DNA of 64,000 nucleotides from Rodentibacter abscessus (GTDB taxonomy: Bacteria > Pseudomonadota > Gammaproteobacteria > Enterobacterales > Pasteurellaceae): positions 868,001 through 932,000 of the forward strand of contig NZ_AP038785.1 in the NCBI RefSeq assembly GCF_047160095.1. The letters are read 5' to 3'. The translations under genes were made by a program, and so were the position numbers. The notes beneath the pieces were generated by a model. It ran no database searches, had not been told where the DNA came from, and worked only from the letters and a program-made list of their open reading frames with translations. Shown piece by piece: positions 7,109 to 14,975 of the stretch (positions are counted from its first letter, which is position 1; every line of letters begins with the position of its first letter).

Positions 7109-9748
7109 ATGACACAAGAATACGCAACCTTACGTAATAATATCAATATGTTAGGTCGTTTTCTCGGGGAAACCATTAGCGATGCCCAAGGTTCGGATAT
7201 TCTCGAATTAATCGAAAATATCCGCAAATTATCACGAGATTCACGCGCAGGTGACGATAAAGCCCGTCAAGAATTGCTCACCACCCTCGCAAATATTTCG
7301 ACCGACAATATTATTCCGGTAGCACGGGCATTCAGCCAATTTCTAAATCTCACCAATATTGCCGAACAATACCAAACGATTTCTCGCGAACATTCCACAA
7401 AAGCGCCTTCCGAGCGTTCTTTACACAGTTTATTTACCCGCCTGAAAGCGGAAAACGCTTCAAAAGAAACCGTTTATGCCACCATTGAAAAACTGTTGAT
7501 CGAACTAGTTTTAACGGCACACCCAACAGAAACCACACGCCGTTCTCTCATTCATAAACACGTTGAAATCAATAAATGTTTAAGCAAATTAGAACATAAT
7601 GATCTCACACCAAAAGAACGTGGCATTATTGAACGTTTACTGCTCCGTTTAATCGCAGAAGCGTGGCACACTAACGAGATTCGTACCGTTCGCCCAACGC
7701 CTTTTGACGAAGCGAAATGGGGATTTGCGATGTTGGAAAACAGCCTCTGGCAAGCCGTACCGGAATTTTTACGCCAACTGAACGAAAACGCCCGTGAATT
7801 TTTAGGCTACGATTTACCTGTTGGCTTAAAGCCGGTGCGCATTTCCTCTTGGATGGGCGGAGATCGGGACGGCAACCCATTTGTAACCGCAAAAATTACA
7901 CGTAAAGTGCTTCACTTCGCACGTTGGAAAGCAGCGGATTTATTCTTAAAAGACATCGGCGAACTAGTTGATGAACTTTCGATGGTGAAATGTACAGAGG
8001 AATTTCGTGCTAAATACGGTGACCATTTAGAGCCTTATCGTGTCGTGGTGAAGGGCTTACGCACAAAACTTAATGCCACCCTTGCCTACTTTGATGATTT
8101 ACTGGCAAATCGTATGCCTCGTGTTTCAGAATGTGACATTATTTTAAAAGACGAACAACTTTGGGAGCCGCTTTACGATTGCTATCAATCCTTAATGGCG
8201 TGCGGTATGCGCATTATTGCGAACGGTTCACTTTTAGATATTCTACATCGTATTCGTTGCTTTGGGGTCACCCTGTCACAAATGGATATTCGCCAAGAAA
8301 GTACCCGTCATACCGATGCTATTGCGGAAATCACACGCTACATCGGATTAGGCGATTATTCCCAATGGACGGAAGACGACAAGCAAGCTTTCTTAATTCG
8401 TGAATTAAGCTCACGTCGTCCGCTTATTCCGCAAAATTGGCAGCCTTCCGCAGAAACACAAGAAATTCTGGATACCTGCAAAGTGATTGCCGAACAAAAA
8501 CAAGGTGTTATTGCGTGTTATATCATTTCGATGGCACGTACCGCTTCAGATGTGCTTGCTGTACATTTATTATTAAAAGAAGCAGGCGTGCCTTACCATA
8601 TTCCGGTGGTACCGCTTTTTGAAACGCTAGATGACTTAGATGCGGCGGAAGAAGTGATGAACCAATTATTCAATATAGGCTGGTATCGCGGTGTAATTAA
8701 TAATCGTCAAATGGTGATGATCGGCTATTCGGATTCCGCCAAAGATGCGGGTATGATGGCAGCGTCTTGGGCGCAATATCGTGCGCAAGAAGCGTTGGTA
8801 AATTTATCGGAAAGACTTGGCATTGAATTAACCTTATTCCACGGTCGTGGCGGTACAATCGGTCGAGGTGGCGCACCGGCTCACGCGGCATTACTTTCTC
8901 AACCGCCTCGTTCATTGAAAAACGGCTTGCGTGTAACGGAGCAAGGTGAAATGATCCGATTTAAACTCGGTTTACCTGCCGTTGCGGTCGAAACCTTTGA
9001 TCTCTATGCCAGTGCAATCTTAGAAGCGAATCTCTTACCTCCGCCGGAACCTAAACCTGAATGGCGTGCAGTAATGGATGAACTTTCCGCCATTTCTTGC
9101 GAAATTTATCGCAATGTAGTGCGCGGAGACAAAGATTTCGTGCCTTATTTTCGCAGTGCGACACCGGAGCAGGAACTCTCGAAACTGCCGCTCGGCTCAC
9201 GCCCTGCAAAACGTAACCCGAATGGCGGCGTAGAAAGTCTTCGTGCGATCCCTTGGATCTTTGCTTGGATGCAAAACCGCTTAATGCTTCCTGCTTGGTT
9301 AGGTGCCGGCGCATCCGTTCGTCAAGTGATTGAAAACGGCAAAGGCGATATTATCCAAGAAATGTGTCAAACCTGGCCGTTCTTTTCCACCCGAATCGGT
9401 ATGTTGGAAATGGTATTCAGTAAATCTGACGTATGGCTTTCTCAACAATACGATCAGCGTTTAGTAAAAAAAGAGCTTTGGTATTTAGGCGAAAACCTAC
9501 GTCAACAGCTACAGGCGGATATTCAAACCGTGCTTTCACTTTCTCATCGTAATGAGCTAATGTCCGATTTACCTTGGATCGCCGAATCCATTGCATTACG
9601 CAATATCTACACCGATCCACTCAACTTATTGCAAGTCGAGCTTCTCCACCGCTTCCGTGAAAACCCGGATCACCCTAATCCGGATATAGAGCAAGCCTTG
9701 ATGATTAGTATCACCGGCATTGCTGCGGGAATGCGTAATACGGGCTAA
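7109..9748 (+). CDS. ppc: Phosphoenolpyruvate carboxylase
   Basis: An 879-residue cytoplasmic enzyme making oxaloacetate from phosphoenolpyruvate and bicarbonate, the main anaplerotic and succinate-forming entry in Pasteurellaceae. The catalytic histidine region VLTAHPTETTRRS (about residue 135) is present. So is the GRGGTIGRGGAP glycine loop (about 585-600), and the protein ends in the usual -RNTG. The annotated frame can begin at 7040, but ATG 7109 has TAGGAG seven bases upstream and gives the normal N-terminus MTQEYATLRNNI. Complete and alone in its transcript. Confidence 0.97.
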   Translation: MTQEYATLRNNINMLGRFLGETISDAQGSDILELIENIRKLSRDSRAGDDKARQELLTTLANISTDNIIPVARAFSQFLNLTNIAEQYQTISREHSTKAPSERSLHSLFTRLKAENASKETVYATIEKLLIELVLTAHPTETTRRSLIHKHVEINKCLSKLEHNDLTPKERGIIERLLLRLIAEAWHTNEIRTVRPTPFDEAKWGFAMLENSLWQAVPEFLRQLNENAREFLGYDLPVGLKPVRISSWMGGDRDGNPFVTAKITRKVLHFARWKAADLFLKDIGELVDELSMVKCTEEFRAKYGDHLEPYRVVVKGLRTKLNATLAYFDDLLANRMPRVSECDIILKDEQLWEPLYDCYQSLMACGMRIIANGSLLDILHRIRCFGVTLSQMDIRQESTRHTDAIAEITRYIGLGDYSQWTEDDKQAFLIRELSSRRPLIPQNWQPSAETQEILDTCKVIAEQKQGVIACYIISMARTASDVLAVHLLLKEAGVPYHIPVVPLFETLDDLDAAEEVMNQLFNIGWYRGVINNRQMVMIGYSDSAKDAGMMAASWAQYRAQEALVNLSERLGIELTLFHGRGGTIGRGGAPAHAALLSQPPRSLKNGLRVTEQGEMIRFKLGLPAVAVETFDLYASAILEANLLPPPEPKPEWRAVMDELSAISCEIYRNVVRGDKDFVPYFRSATPEQELSKLPLGSRPAKRNPNGGVESLRAIPWIFAWMQNRLMLPAWLGAGASVRQVIENGKGDIIQEMCQTWPFFSTRIGMLEMVFSKSDVWLSQQYDQRLVKKELWYLGENLRQQLQADIQTVLSLSHRNELMSDLPWIAESIALRNIYTDPLNLLQVELLHRFRENPDHPNPDIEQALMISITGIAAGMRNTG

Positions 9749-9781
9749 AAATGCAATCATAATAAAGGGCATCGATCTTTT

Positions 9782-9805
9782 TGATCTACCCCAAAAAGTT
9801 AGACA
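9782..9805. repeat. Possible relic of an IS3-family insertion sequence end
   Basis: On the minus strand this reads TGTCTAACTTTTTGGGGTAG. From memory this resembles the terminal inverted repeats of IS150-group elements. Only one end is present and no transposase fragment is seen nearby, so it is at best a scar. Confidence 0.25.
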
Positions 9806-9810
9806 ATTTA

Positions 9811-9856
9811 GCAAAGGGTTTGAGTTCGATATTGTACCGAGCTCAAACCCTTTAAT
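9811..9856. terminator. Terminator downstream of ppc
   Basis: A 12-bp perfect stem AAAGGGTTTGAG (9813-9824) / CTCAAACCCTTT (9842-9853) with a 17-base loop, 65 bases after the ppc stop. Confidence 0.65.
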
Positions 9857-9886
9857 TACAGCTTAAACATTCGTCTAGTTATAATA

Positions 9887-9918
9887 ATAAAGCTCATTGT
9901 TTTACCAATGAGCTTTAT
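9887..9918. terminator. Terminator hairpin downstream of rplY
   Basis: An 11-bp perfect stem AAAGCTCATTG (9889-9899) / CAATGAGCTTT (9906-9916) in the gap between convergent ppc and rplY. The rest of 9749-10034 is AT-rich and shows no coding potential. Confidence 0.6.
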
Positions 9919-10034
9919 GTCACAAATACATTCCGAAACTATTTTTAGCGTTATTGATTTTATTAATATTTTTTCACACAAAATCAAAAGTTATTTCGGA
10001 AATAAAATCAACTTAAACCCGCGTCAATACCAGA

Positions 10035-10322
10035 TTATTGACGTTTAAAGTCAATGTGAACCAATTTCGGTTTGAATGGGTGGCGTTGCATTGCTTGAAC
10101 TTTTACAGCCACTTCTTTACCATCAATCACTAATGTAATTACATCAGAATAGAAAGCATCGTGAACTTGTGCATTGTTTAATTCATCGTGATTTAAGATG
10201 ATTGAAACCGGTGCTTCATTGCCACCGTAAACGATAGCAGGAATTTGACCATTATGACGCAGGCGGCGGCTCGCACCCTTACCTTGCTCAGAACGAACTT
10301 CAGCGTTAAATTTAAATGCCAT
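10035..10322 (-). CDS. rplY: Ribosomal protein L25
   Basis: A 95-residue L25, the short form without a CTC-type extension. It binds loop E of 5S rRNA in the 50S central protuberance. The sequence opens MAFKFNAEVRSEQGKGASRR and ends PKLVHIDFKRQ, matching the family along its whole length. The frame stays open to 10460, but the upstream part is the untranslated leader: ATG 10322 has AAAGAG upstream, and a good promoter sits inside the longer frame (10417-10445). Confidence 0.95.
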   Translation of the reverse strand: MAFKFNAEVRSEQGKGASRRLRHNGQIPAIVYGGNEAPVSIILNHDELNNAQVHDAFYSDVITLVIDGKEVAVKVQAMQRHPFKPKLVHIDFKRQ

Positions 10323-10445
10323 ATTAATGTTCTCTTTAATTGAGTTAAAATTAAAAAACTGCAGGCGACCCAGCAATTTTCCTAAATTGACCCAAAGCAT
10401 TGCTTTGAGGGCGCAGATTATAAAAGATTCCAATTGCTGACGCAA
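10323..10445 (-). promoter_or_regulatory. rplY promoter and structured leader
   Basis: On the minus strand, TTGCGT (10445-10440) and TATAAT (10422-10417) are separated by exactly 17 bases, a near-consensus sigma-70 promoter. The resulting leader is about 85-90 bases. It contains the hairpin CAAAGCAATGCTTTGG (about 10391-10406) and further pairing. L25 leaders that mimic 5S loop E and allow autoregulation are known in gammaproteobacteria; that this is one is an inference. Confidence 0.5.
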
Positions 10446-10534
10446 ATTTTTTCTAGGCAATTTGGTATTAAGCGATTAGAATAGCCCCCAATTTTTGACA
10501 ACTAATTTATGAATAACAATATATCGGGAACAGA

Positions 10535-11146
10535 ATGGAATTTCTTATTAGCTTTTTCACTGATTACGGTTACTGGGCTGTACTTTTTGTCTTAATTATC
10601 TGCGGTTTTGGCGTGCCGATCCCTGAAGATATCACTCTTGTTTCCGGTGGGGTTATTGCCGGACTTTATCCTGAAAGTGTTAATTCTCATTTAATGTTGT
10701 TGGTGAGTATGATTGGTGTACTTGCCGGTGATTCTTGTATGTACTGGCTTGGGCGTATTTATGGTACAAAAATTTTGCGTTTCCGACTTATGCGTAAAAT
10801 CGTAACCTTACAGCGTTTAAAAATGGTACGTGAGAAATTCGCCCGATACGGTAATCGTGTATTATTTGTGGCTCGTTTTCTTCCGGGCTTACGCGCTCCG
10901 ATTTATATGGTTTCCGGTATTACACGCCGTGTAAGCTATACACGTTTCGTATTCATTGATTTCTGTGCTGCCATTATTTCCGTACCAATTTGGGTTTATC
11001 TAGGTGAATTCGGTGCTAAAAACTTAGATTGGTTACATGCGCAAATTCAAAAAGGGCAAATAGTTATTTATATTCTTGTCACCATTCTTGCCGTTTTCCT
11101 ATTTTGGAAATGGAAAAAATCGAAAAAAGCGAAGAAAAATCAATAA
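10535..11146 (+). CDS. DedA-family membrane protein
   Basis: A 203-residue inner-membrane protein of the DedA/SNARE-associated family, whose members act as proton-driven flippases of undecaprenyl phosphate or phospholipids. Family marks are the early GFGVPIPEDITLVSGG segment (acidic residue in a re-entrant loop) and FLPGLRAPIYMVSGITRR with its conserved arginines in the second half. A C-terminal helix and a lysine-rich tail (WKWKKSKKAKK) follow. It most resembles the YohD/DedA subgroup. Which substrate it moves cannot be told from sequence. It stands alone, ending in a perfect palindromic hairpin. Confidence 0.85.
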   Translation: MEFLISFFTDYGYWAVLFVLIICGFGVPIPEDITLVSGGVIAGLYPESVNSHLMLLVSMIGVLAGDSCMYWLGRIYGTKILRFRLMRKIVTLQRLKMVREKFARYGNRVLFVARFLPGLRAPIYMVSGITRRVSYTRFVFIDFCAAIISVPIWVYLGEFGAKNLDWLHAQIQKGQIVIYILVTILAVFLFWKWKKSKKAKKNQ

Positions 11147-11168
11147 GTAAAAAAGCGGTAAAAAAAGC

Positions 11169-11198
11169 AGTGTTATGCAACTGTTGCATAACACTTAA
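11169..11198. terminator. Terminator hairpin after the dedA-like gene
   Basis: Perfect 12-bp stem AGTGTTATGCAA (11169-11180) / TTGCATAACACT (11184-11195) with a 3-base loop. It separates the DedA gene from the convergent sigma/anti-sigma operon. From here to 11318 I see nothing else but one uptake signal. Confidence 0.65.
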
Positions 11199-11318
11199 AA
11201 ACATTGCTTTTCAATTAAAAAATTAAAGCATGTAAATATCTAGTTACTACGCCTTGAGATCTATAACTTTAATGGAAACCCAAAATACCCAAAACTTTTT
11301 AAAATCTGACCGCACTTT

Positions 11319-11489
11319 TTATTTTGCTCTAAATTGTTTTATCAAATGACTTAAACTTGCACAATTTCGTTGAAAATTACGGCAATGCGGGCAGATAAGA
11401 AGATGTGATTTTACACCAATTTGTTCTTTTAACGTCAAACGGCGTTCCTGTGATTCTGATAATTTCTGTGTAGTCTGCAAACAATTCAT
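11319..11489 (-). CDS. Zinc-binding anti-sigma factor, 56 residues
   Basis: ATG at 11489, 8 bases after the stop of the sigma factor gene, with GAGGGAG upstream. The 56-residue product has KLSESQERRLTLKEQIGVKSHLLICPHCRNF: a Cys at position 3 and then His29-X3-Cys33-X2-Cys36. This HX3CX2C pattern defines ZAS/zf-HC2 anti-sigma factors such as RsrA, ChrR and neisserial MseR. It has no membrane segment, so it is a cytoplasmic sequestering protein. Known relatives release their sigma factor when oxidants hit the cysteines; that this one does so is an inference. It is translationally linked to the sigma gene. It may be missed by gene callers because of its size. Confidence 0.8.
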   Translation of the reverse strand: MNCLQTTQKLSESQERRLTLKEQIGVKSHLLICPHCRNFQRNCASLSHLIKQFRAK

Positions 11490-11497
11490 CGTTAATA

Positions 11498-12058
11498 TTA
11501 TTCTCCCTCAAGCTTATTTGATAAACAATACTGTAATTGCAATCTTGCACGATAAAGTGAGGTATGTAAATTCGATACACTGATTGCGGCTTCCTTACAA
11601 ATTTCGTCTGTCGATAACTCCAAATATTCACGCATCATAAATACTCTTGCTTGCCTTGCCGGTAAATGATTTAAACAAATTTCAAAGATCCGCCAAAATT
11701 CATCACAATACACTTCATTTTCATTTTGTTGTAAATCTTTCGGTTCATATTCACTTTTCCAATGTCCTTGTTCATCAAAAAATGAATTGTTCTTTTCGTC
11801 AATTAAATCACTTTCAAGAACAAAACGTTCTTTTATGCGCAAATAATCCAGAATTTTGTTTTTTAAAATAGCAAAAATCCATGTTTTTAGCGCAGATTGC
11901 CCTCTAAATACATTAATATTTTTTAATGCACTAACGAAAGCTTCTTGCACAAGATCTTCAGCTAAAAGAGGATCCCTTAATTGCAATTGGGCAAAACTTA
12001 ACATTTGAGTGCGAATATCAAGCATCTCTTTTGATGAAATAAGTTGTTCTATTTCCAT
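11498..12058 (-). CDS. rpoE2: ECF-type RNA polymerase sigma factor (RpoE2-like)
   Basis: A 186-residue extracytoplasmic-function sigma factor. Region 2 spans about residues 28-75 (AEDLVQEAFVSALKN, then ALKTWIFAILKNKILDYLR). Region 4 spans about 128-180 (LPARQARVFMMREYLELSTDEI, then helix-turn-helix ISVSNLHTSLYRARLQL). The small zinc anti-sigma gene follows in the same operon. The divergent genes encode a Met-rich secreted peptide and MsrPQ, so the likely regulon is repair of oxidised methionine. It matches my memory of the second Haemophilus ECF factor RpoE2, which responds to hypochlorite; the symbol is given on that basis. It is not the envelope-stress RpoE, which has rseA beside it. Confidence 0.85.
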   Translation of the reverse strand: MEIEQLISSKEMLDIRTQMLSFAQLQLRDPLLAEDLVQEAFVSALKNINVFRGQSALKTWIFAILKNKILDYLRIKERFVLESDLIDEKNNSFFDEQGHWKSEYEPKDLQQNENEVYCDEFWRIFEICLNHLPARQARVFMMREYLELSTDEICKEAAISVSNLHTSLYRARLQLQYCLSNKLEGE

Positions 12059-12081
12059 AAAATAAAAAAGTTTAAAAATTT

Positions 12082-12138
12082 TGTAAGAATTTCAGCTCTC
12101 AACCGACTAATGTAACGAAAGATATTCTTTCTGTAAAT
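12082..12138 (+). promoter_or_regulatory. Candidate ECF-sigma promoter for the Met-rich peptide-msrPQ operon
   Basis: The 112-base gap between the divergent sigma gene and the Met-rich peptide gene holds TGTAACG (12111-12117) and GTAAAT (12133-12138) with a 15-base spacer. This -35/-10 arrangement is unlike sigma-70 and compatible with an ECF factor. A second TGTAAG is at 12082. No TTGACA/TATAAT pair is visible. The assignment is by context only. Confidence 0.35.
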
Positions 12139-12170
12139 TCACATTTAACAAAACACTCTAGGAGTAACAT

Positions 12171-12512
12171 ATGAAAACATTAAAATTTACAACACAAACT
12201 TTATTCGCCCTTTGTTTTGCCGGCAGTACCTACGCCGCTGATATGATGAAAGATTGTGATCAAACTATGGACGGGAATTGTATGAAAAAAATGGAACAGA
12301 TGAAAGAAAATATGAAATCTGACAGTATGAAAAAAATGGAGCGGATGGAAGAAAATATGAAATCTGACAAGATGAAAAAAATGGAGCAGATGGAAGAAAA
12401 TATGAAATCTGACAGTATGAAAAAAATGGAGCGGATGGAAGAAAATATGAAATCTAACAAGATGAAAAATATGCCGTCTGATAATTCAATGAAAAAAGAT
12501 AAAATGATGTAA
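12171..12512 (+). CDS. Secreted methionine-rich repeat protein, MrpX-like oxidant sink
   Basis: 113 residues: a signal peptide cleaved near residue 22 (STYA-AD), then a 91-residue mature chain with 24 methionines (about one in four) and almost no hydrophobic core. From residue 38 there are four tandem 15-residue units of the type MKKMERMEENMKSDS, differing mainly at R/Q, E/K and S/K, then a degenerate tail ending KDKMM. In DNA this is a 45-bp repeat (12282-12461) with alternating versions, so the true period is about 90 bp. The product should be highly helical and soluble in the periplasm. With MsrPQ encoded next to it, the likely job is to absorb hypochlorite on its methionines and be recycled, as described for MrpX of Azospira. 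TAGGAG precedes the ATG. Function here is inferred. Confidence 0.8.
   Translation: MKTLKFTTQTLFALCFAGSTYAADMMKDCDQTMDGNCMKKMEQMKENMKSDSMKKMERMEENMKSDKMKKMEQMEENMKSDSMKKMERMEENMKSNKMKNMPSDNSMKKDKMM
12282..12461 (+). repeat. Four tandem 45-bp coding repeats
   Basis: Four in-frame 45-base copies beginning ATGAAAAAAATGGA. Units 1 and 3 encode MKKMEQ and units 2 and 4 MKKMER, which gives a 90-bp higher-order period. Unit number could change by slippage or recombination without breaking the frame. Confidence 0.9.
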
Positions 12513-12548
12513 TAACACCAAAGCAGCAGGGATGGATAGGAGTTAAAA

Positions 12549-13502
12549 ATGAAAAAATTAACCGAAAACGATATTACCCCAGAAAATCTTTTCTATCAAC
12601 GTAGAAAAATCATTCAATCAATGGGAGTTCTCAGTGCCGCTGCTGCTTTTCCTTCCATCGGATTGAGCAAAACACACGACTCACGCACGGCATTATCCTT
12701 TAAAAAGGATAAAAACGATCAATTAACGCTTACCCCTGAAAATAAGGTAACAACCTATAACAATTTTTATGAGTTTGGCGTACCAAAAGAATCCCCTTCC
12801 CATTATGCGGATAGCTTAAAAATCGAGCCTTGGAAAGTAGAAATTACAGGTGAAGTCGAAAAGCCAATCGTATTAGATATGAATGATTTACTCACTCGTT
12901 TCCCTTTAGAAGAACGAATTTACCGTTTCCGTTGTGTTGAAGCATGGTCAATGGTGATCCCTTGGATTGGCTTTGAATTAAATAAACTCTTGGCCATCGT
13001 TAAACCAACGAGCCGGGCAAAATTCGTAGAATTTGAAACGATTTATGATCCTGACAATATCCCGGGGCAAAAAAATAGCTTTTTTGGCGGGGGGTTAGAA
13101 TATCCTTATAGAGAAGGTCTAACCCTTGCCGAAGCCATGCATCCTTTGACGCTGTTATCTGTCGGGTTATATGGCAAAACGCTATTGCCTCAAAACGGCG
13201 CGCCGGTGCGTTTGGTTGTGCCTTGGAAGTATGGTTTTAAAAGTATCAAATCCATTGCAAAAATCAAGCTCACATCGCAAATGCCACATACTACTTGGAA
13301 CAAACTCGCGCCATACGAATATGGTTTCTATGCTAATGTAAATCCTCAAGTAGATCATCCTCGTTGGTCACAAGCCAGTGAACGGGTGATTGGTTCAGGC
13401 GGTTTATTTAATGTGAAACGTCAGCCGACATTACTTTTTAATGGTTACGCTGAACAAGTCGCGCATTTATATGATGGCTTAGATTTAAGGAAGAATTATT
13501 AA
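12549..13502 (+). CDS. msrP: Periplasmic methionine-sulfoxide reductase MsrP, molybdopterin subunit
   Basis: A 317-residue protein that reduces free-standing and protein-bound methionine sulfoxide in the periplasm, using a mono-oxo molybdopterin cofactor. The Tat signal RRKIIQSMG (arginines 18-19) exports it folded. Cys129 in YRFRCVEAWSM is the conserved molybdenum ligand of the sulfite-oxidase fold. PQNGAPVRLVVPWKYGFKSIK is the family's cofactor-pocket segment. The gene follows the Met-rich peptide gene by 36 bases, with TAGGAG before the ATG, and its stop overlaps the msrQ start. Placed in a sigma/anti-sigma operon, it is likely induced by oxidant damage rather than housekeeping. Length is slightly shorter than E. 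coli MsrP (334). Confidence 0.95.
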   Translation: MKKLTENDITPENLFYQRRKIIQSMGVLSAAAAFPSIGLSKTHDSRTALSFKKDKNDQLTLTPENKVTTYNNFYEFGVPKESPSHYADSLKIEPWKVEITGEVEKPIVLDMNDLLTRFPLEERIYRFRCVEAWSMVIPWIGFELNKLLAIVKPTSRAKFVEFETIYDPDNIPGQKNSFFGGGLEYPYREGLTLAEAMHPLTLLSVGLYGKTLLPQNGAPVRLVVPWKYGFKSIKSIAKIKLTSQMPHTTWNKLAPYEYGFYANVNPQVDHPRWSQASERVIGSGGLFNVKRQPTLLFNGYAEQVAHLYDGLDLRKNY

Positions 13503-14098
13503 TGCGATATTTATTATTACGCTTTTTTACACACATTATTTGTGCCTCACCATTGATTTGGTTAAGTTGGCTCATTCTATCAGGTGATGAAACACAGTTG
13601 GGTGCAGAACCGAGTAAAACTATTCAACATTTTTTGGGATTTACTGCAATTACTCTGCTGCTTGGCGTTTTTCTTTTTCGATTCGTGATTGAATTTACAA
13701 AATTAAATCAATTAAGAATCTTACATCGCACACTTGGACTATGGGCGATATTTTACCTCTTTTTGCATATTCTCTCTTATTTTATATTAGAATTGGGGTA
13801 TGATATTTCACTCTTTTATAGTGAACTTACTCAACGATATTATTTAATACTAGGAGCCTTAAGTTTATTTATTTTATGTTTTATTACAATAAGTTACCTT
13901 CCATTTATCCGACATAAAATGAAAGCTCACTGGTTAACTTTACATAAACTGGCTTATCTTGCTCTTTTATTAGCCTGTATTCATTATCTTCTTTCAACAA
14001 AGAATATTGAAATTACAGCTATTATTTACTTGCTTCTCTGTTTAGGTACATTATTGATTATATGTTACCGAAAATATGTGGCCTTAAATAAAAAATAA
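13502..14098 (+). CDS. msrQ: Heme-binding membrane subunit MsrQ
   Basis: A 198-residue inner-membrane cytochrome b-type protein (ferric reductase-like domain) that passes electrons from the respiratory chain to MsrP. About six hydrophobic helices carry histidines suitable as heme ligands: His75 (LRILHRTLG), His89 (FLFLHILSYF), His148 (WLTLHKLAYL) and His161. WLTLHKLAYLALLLACIH is a strong family signature. The start overlaps the msrP stop in TAATG, so the two are translationally coupled. A terminator follows at 14176-14215. Confidence 0.92.
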   Translation: MRYLLLRFFTHIICASPLIWLSWLILSGDETQLGAEPSKTIQHFLGFTAITLLLGVFLFRFVIEFTKLNQLRILHRTLGLWAIFYLFLHILSYFILELGYDISLFYSELTQRYYLILGALSLFILCFITISYLPFIRHKMKAHWLTLHKLAYLALLLACIHYLLSTKNIEITAIIYLLLCLGTLLIICYRKYVALNKK

Positions 14099-14175
14099 AA
14101 GTAAGAATTAAATAAATTTACCGAAAATTCTCAGTATGAGAAGAGAGGTAAAAAATTCAAGCCATTGAAATAATT

Positions 14176-14215
14176 AAAATCCTTATCAATATAAATAAAT
14201 AGATAAGGATTTTTT
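14176..14215 (+). terminator. Terminator of the Met-rich peptide-msrPQ operon
   Basis: AAATCCTTATC (14177-14187) pairs with GATAAGGATTT (14202-14212), followed by TTTT. The rest of 14099-14319 holds one uptake signal before ribE and no coding sequence. Confidence 0.75.
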
Positions 14216-14319
14216 ATGTTTGAAAAATTAATATAACGTTCTAAATAAACAAGAATTCTCTATTCACAGAACTCGGCACACGAAAACATCGTCGATTTTA
14301 ACCGCACTTTTTATTTAGT

Positions 14320-14931
14320 TTAACTTTTTGCCGCTAAATAACGTTCCACCGTATCCACGATTGCTTGGGTTTGCGGGTCGATTTCAATATTCACTATATC
14401 ACCTTCCTTGCGCTGTCCCATAAGGGTTCGTTGTAAGGTTTCAGGAATCAAATTCACACAAAATTGATTTTCTCTCACTCCACCGATAGTTAAACTAATA
14501 CCGTCCACTGCAACGAAACCTTTTTTCAGAATGTATTTCATTACATCGGAATTCGGCAATTCAAACCAAATTTGACGATTATTTTCCGTTGAAATTATTT
14601 CAGAAATCGTTGCAGTACAATACACATGACCGGACAGAATGTGTCCGCCGATTTCTGCCCCCATTTGCATAGCTCGTTCAATATTCACAAAATCACCGGC
14701 TTTTAATGCGCCAAGATTGGTAATCCGTAAGGTTTCCTGCATTAAATCAAAACTGACCAAATCATCATTAATTTCCGTTACGGTTAAGCACACGCCGTTA
14801 TTTGCTACGGAAGCACCAATTTCTAGCCCTTTAAGCATTTCCGGTGGCAATTTTACAACCTGTGTTCTAAAATACGCTTTTTCTGTAATTGAATGAATGG
14901 GAGCAATGCCCTGAACAATTCCGGTAAACAT
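14320..14931 (-). CDS. ribE: Riboflavin synthase, alpha chain
   Basis: A 203-residue enzyme that dismutates two molecules of 6,7-dimethyl-8-ribityllumazine to riboflavin. Two tandem lumazine-binding barrels are visible: MFTGIVQG... with ASVANNGVCLTV, and a second with GHILSGHVYC...FVAVDGISLTIGGV. ATG 14931, preceded by TTGAGG, is chosen over a GTG 10 codons upstream because the family starts MFTGIV. It is divergent from the MATE exporter with only 44 bases between starts. No FMN riboswitch fits in that gap. Confidence 0.95.
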   Translation of the reverse strand: MFTGIVQGIAPIHSITEKAYFRTQVVKLPPEMLKGLEIGASVANNGVCLTVTEINDDLVSFDLMQETLRITNLGALKAGDFVNIERAMQMGAEIGGHILSGHVYCTATISEIISTENNRQIWFELPNSDVMKYILKKGFVAVDGISLTIGGVRENQFCVNLIPETLQRTLMGQRKEGDIVNIEIDPQTQAIVDTVERYLAAKS

Positions 14932-14975
14932 CGATTTTTCCTCAATAAAAAATTTTTGCACAGTATATCAAATTT

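Noticed and set aside
9782..9805. Insertion sequence end next to ppc.
   Set aside because: Only one end-like sequence, with no partner end, target duplication or transposase remnant; kept as a low-confidence scar only.
12260..12460. Open frame antisense to the Met-rich gene.
   Set aside because: It only mirrors the repeat codons (Met/Lys become His/Phe/Ile runs) and has no ribosome site.
12282..12461. Tandem 45-bp repeats considered as a CRISPR array or a non-coding satellite.
   Set aside because: The repeats are contiguous without unique spacers, keep one reading frame and encode a secreted peptide with a signal sequence.
14932..14975. FMN riboswitch looked for before ribE.
   Set aside because: The gap to the divergent MATE gene is only 44 bases, too short for the aptamer.
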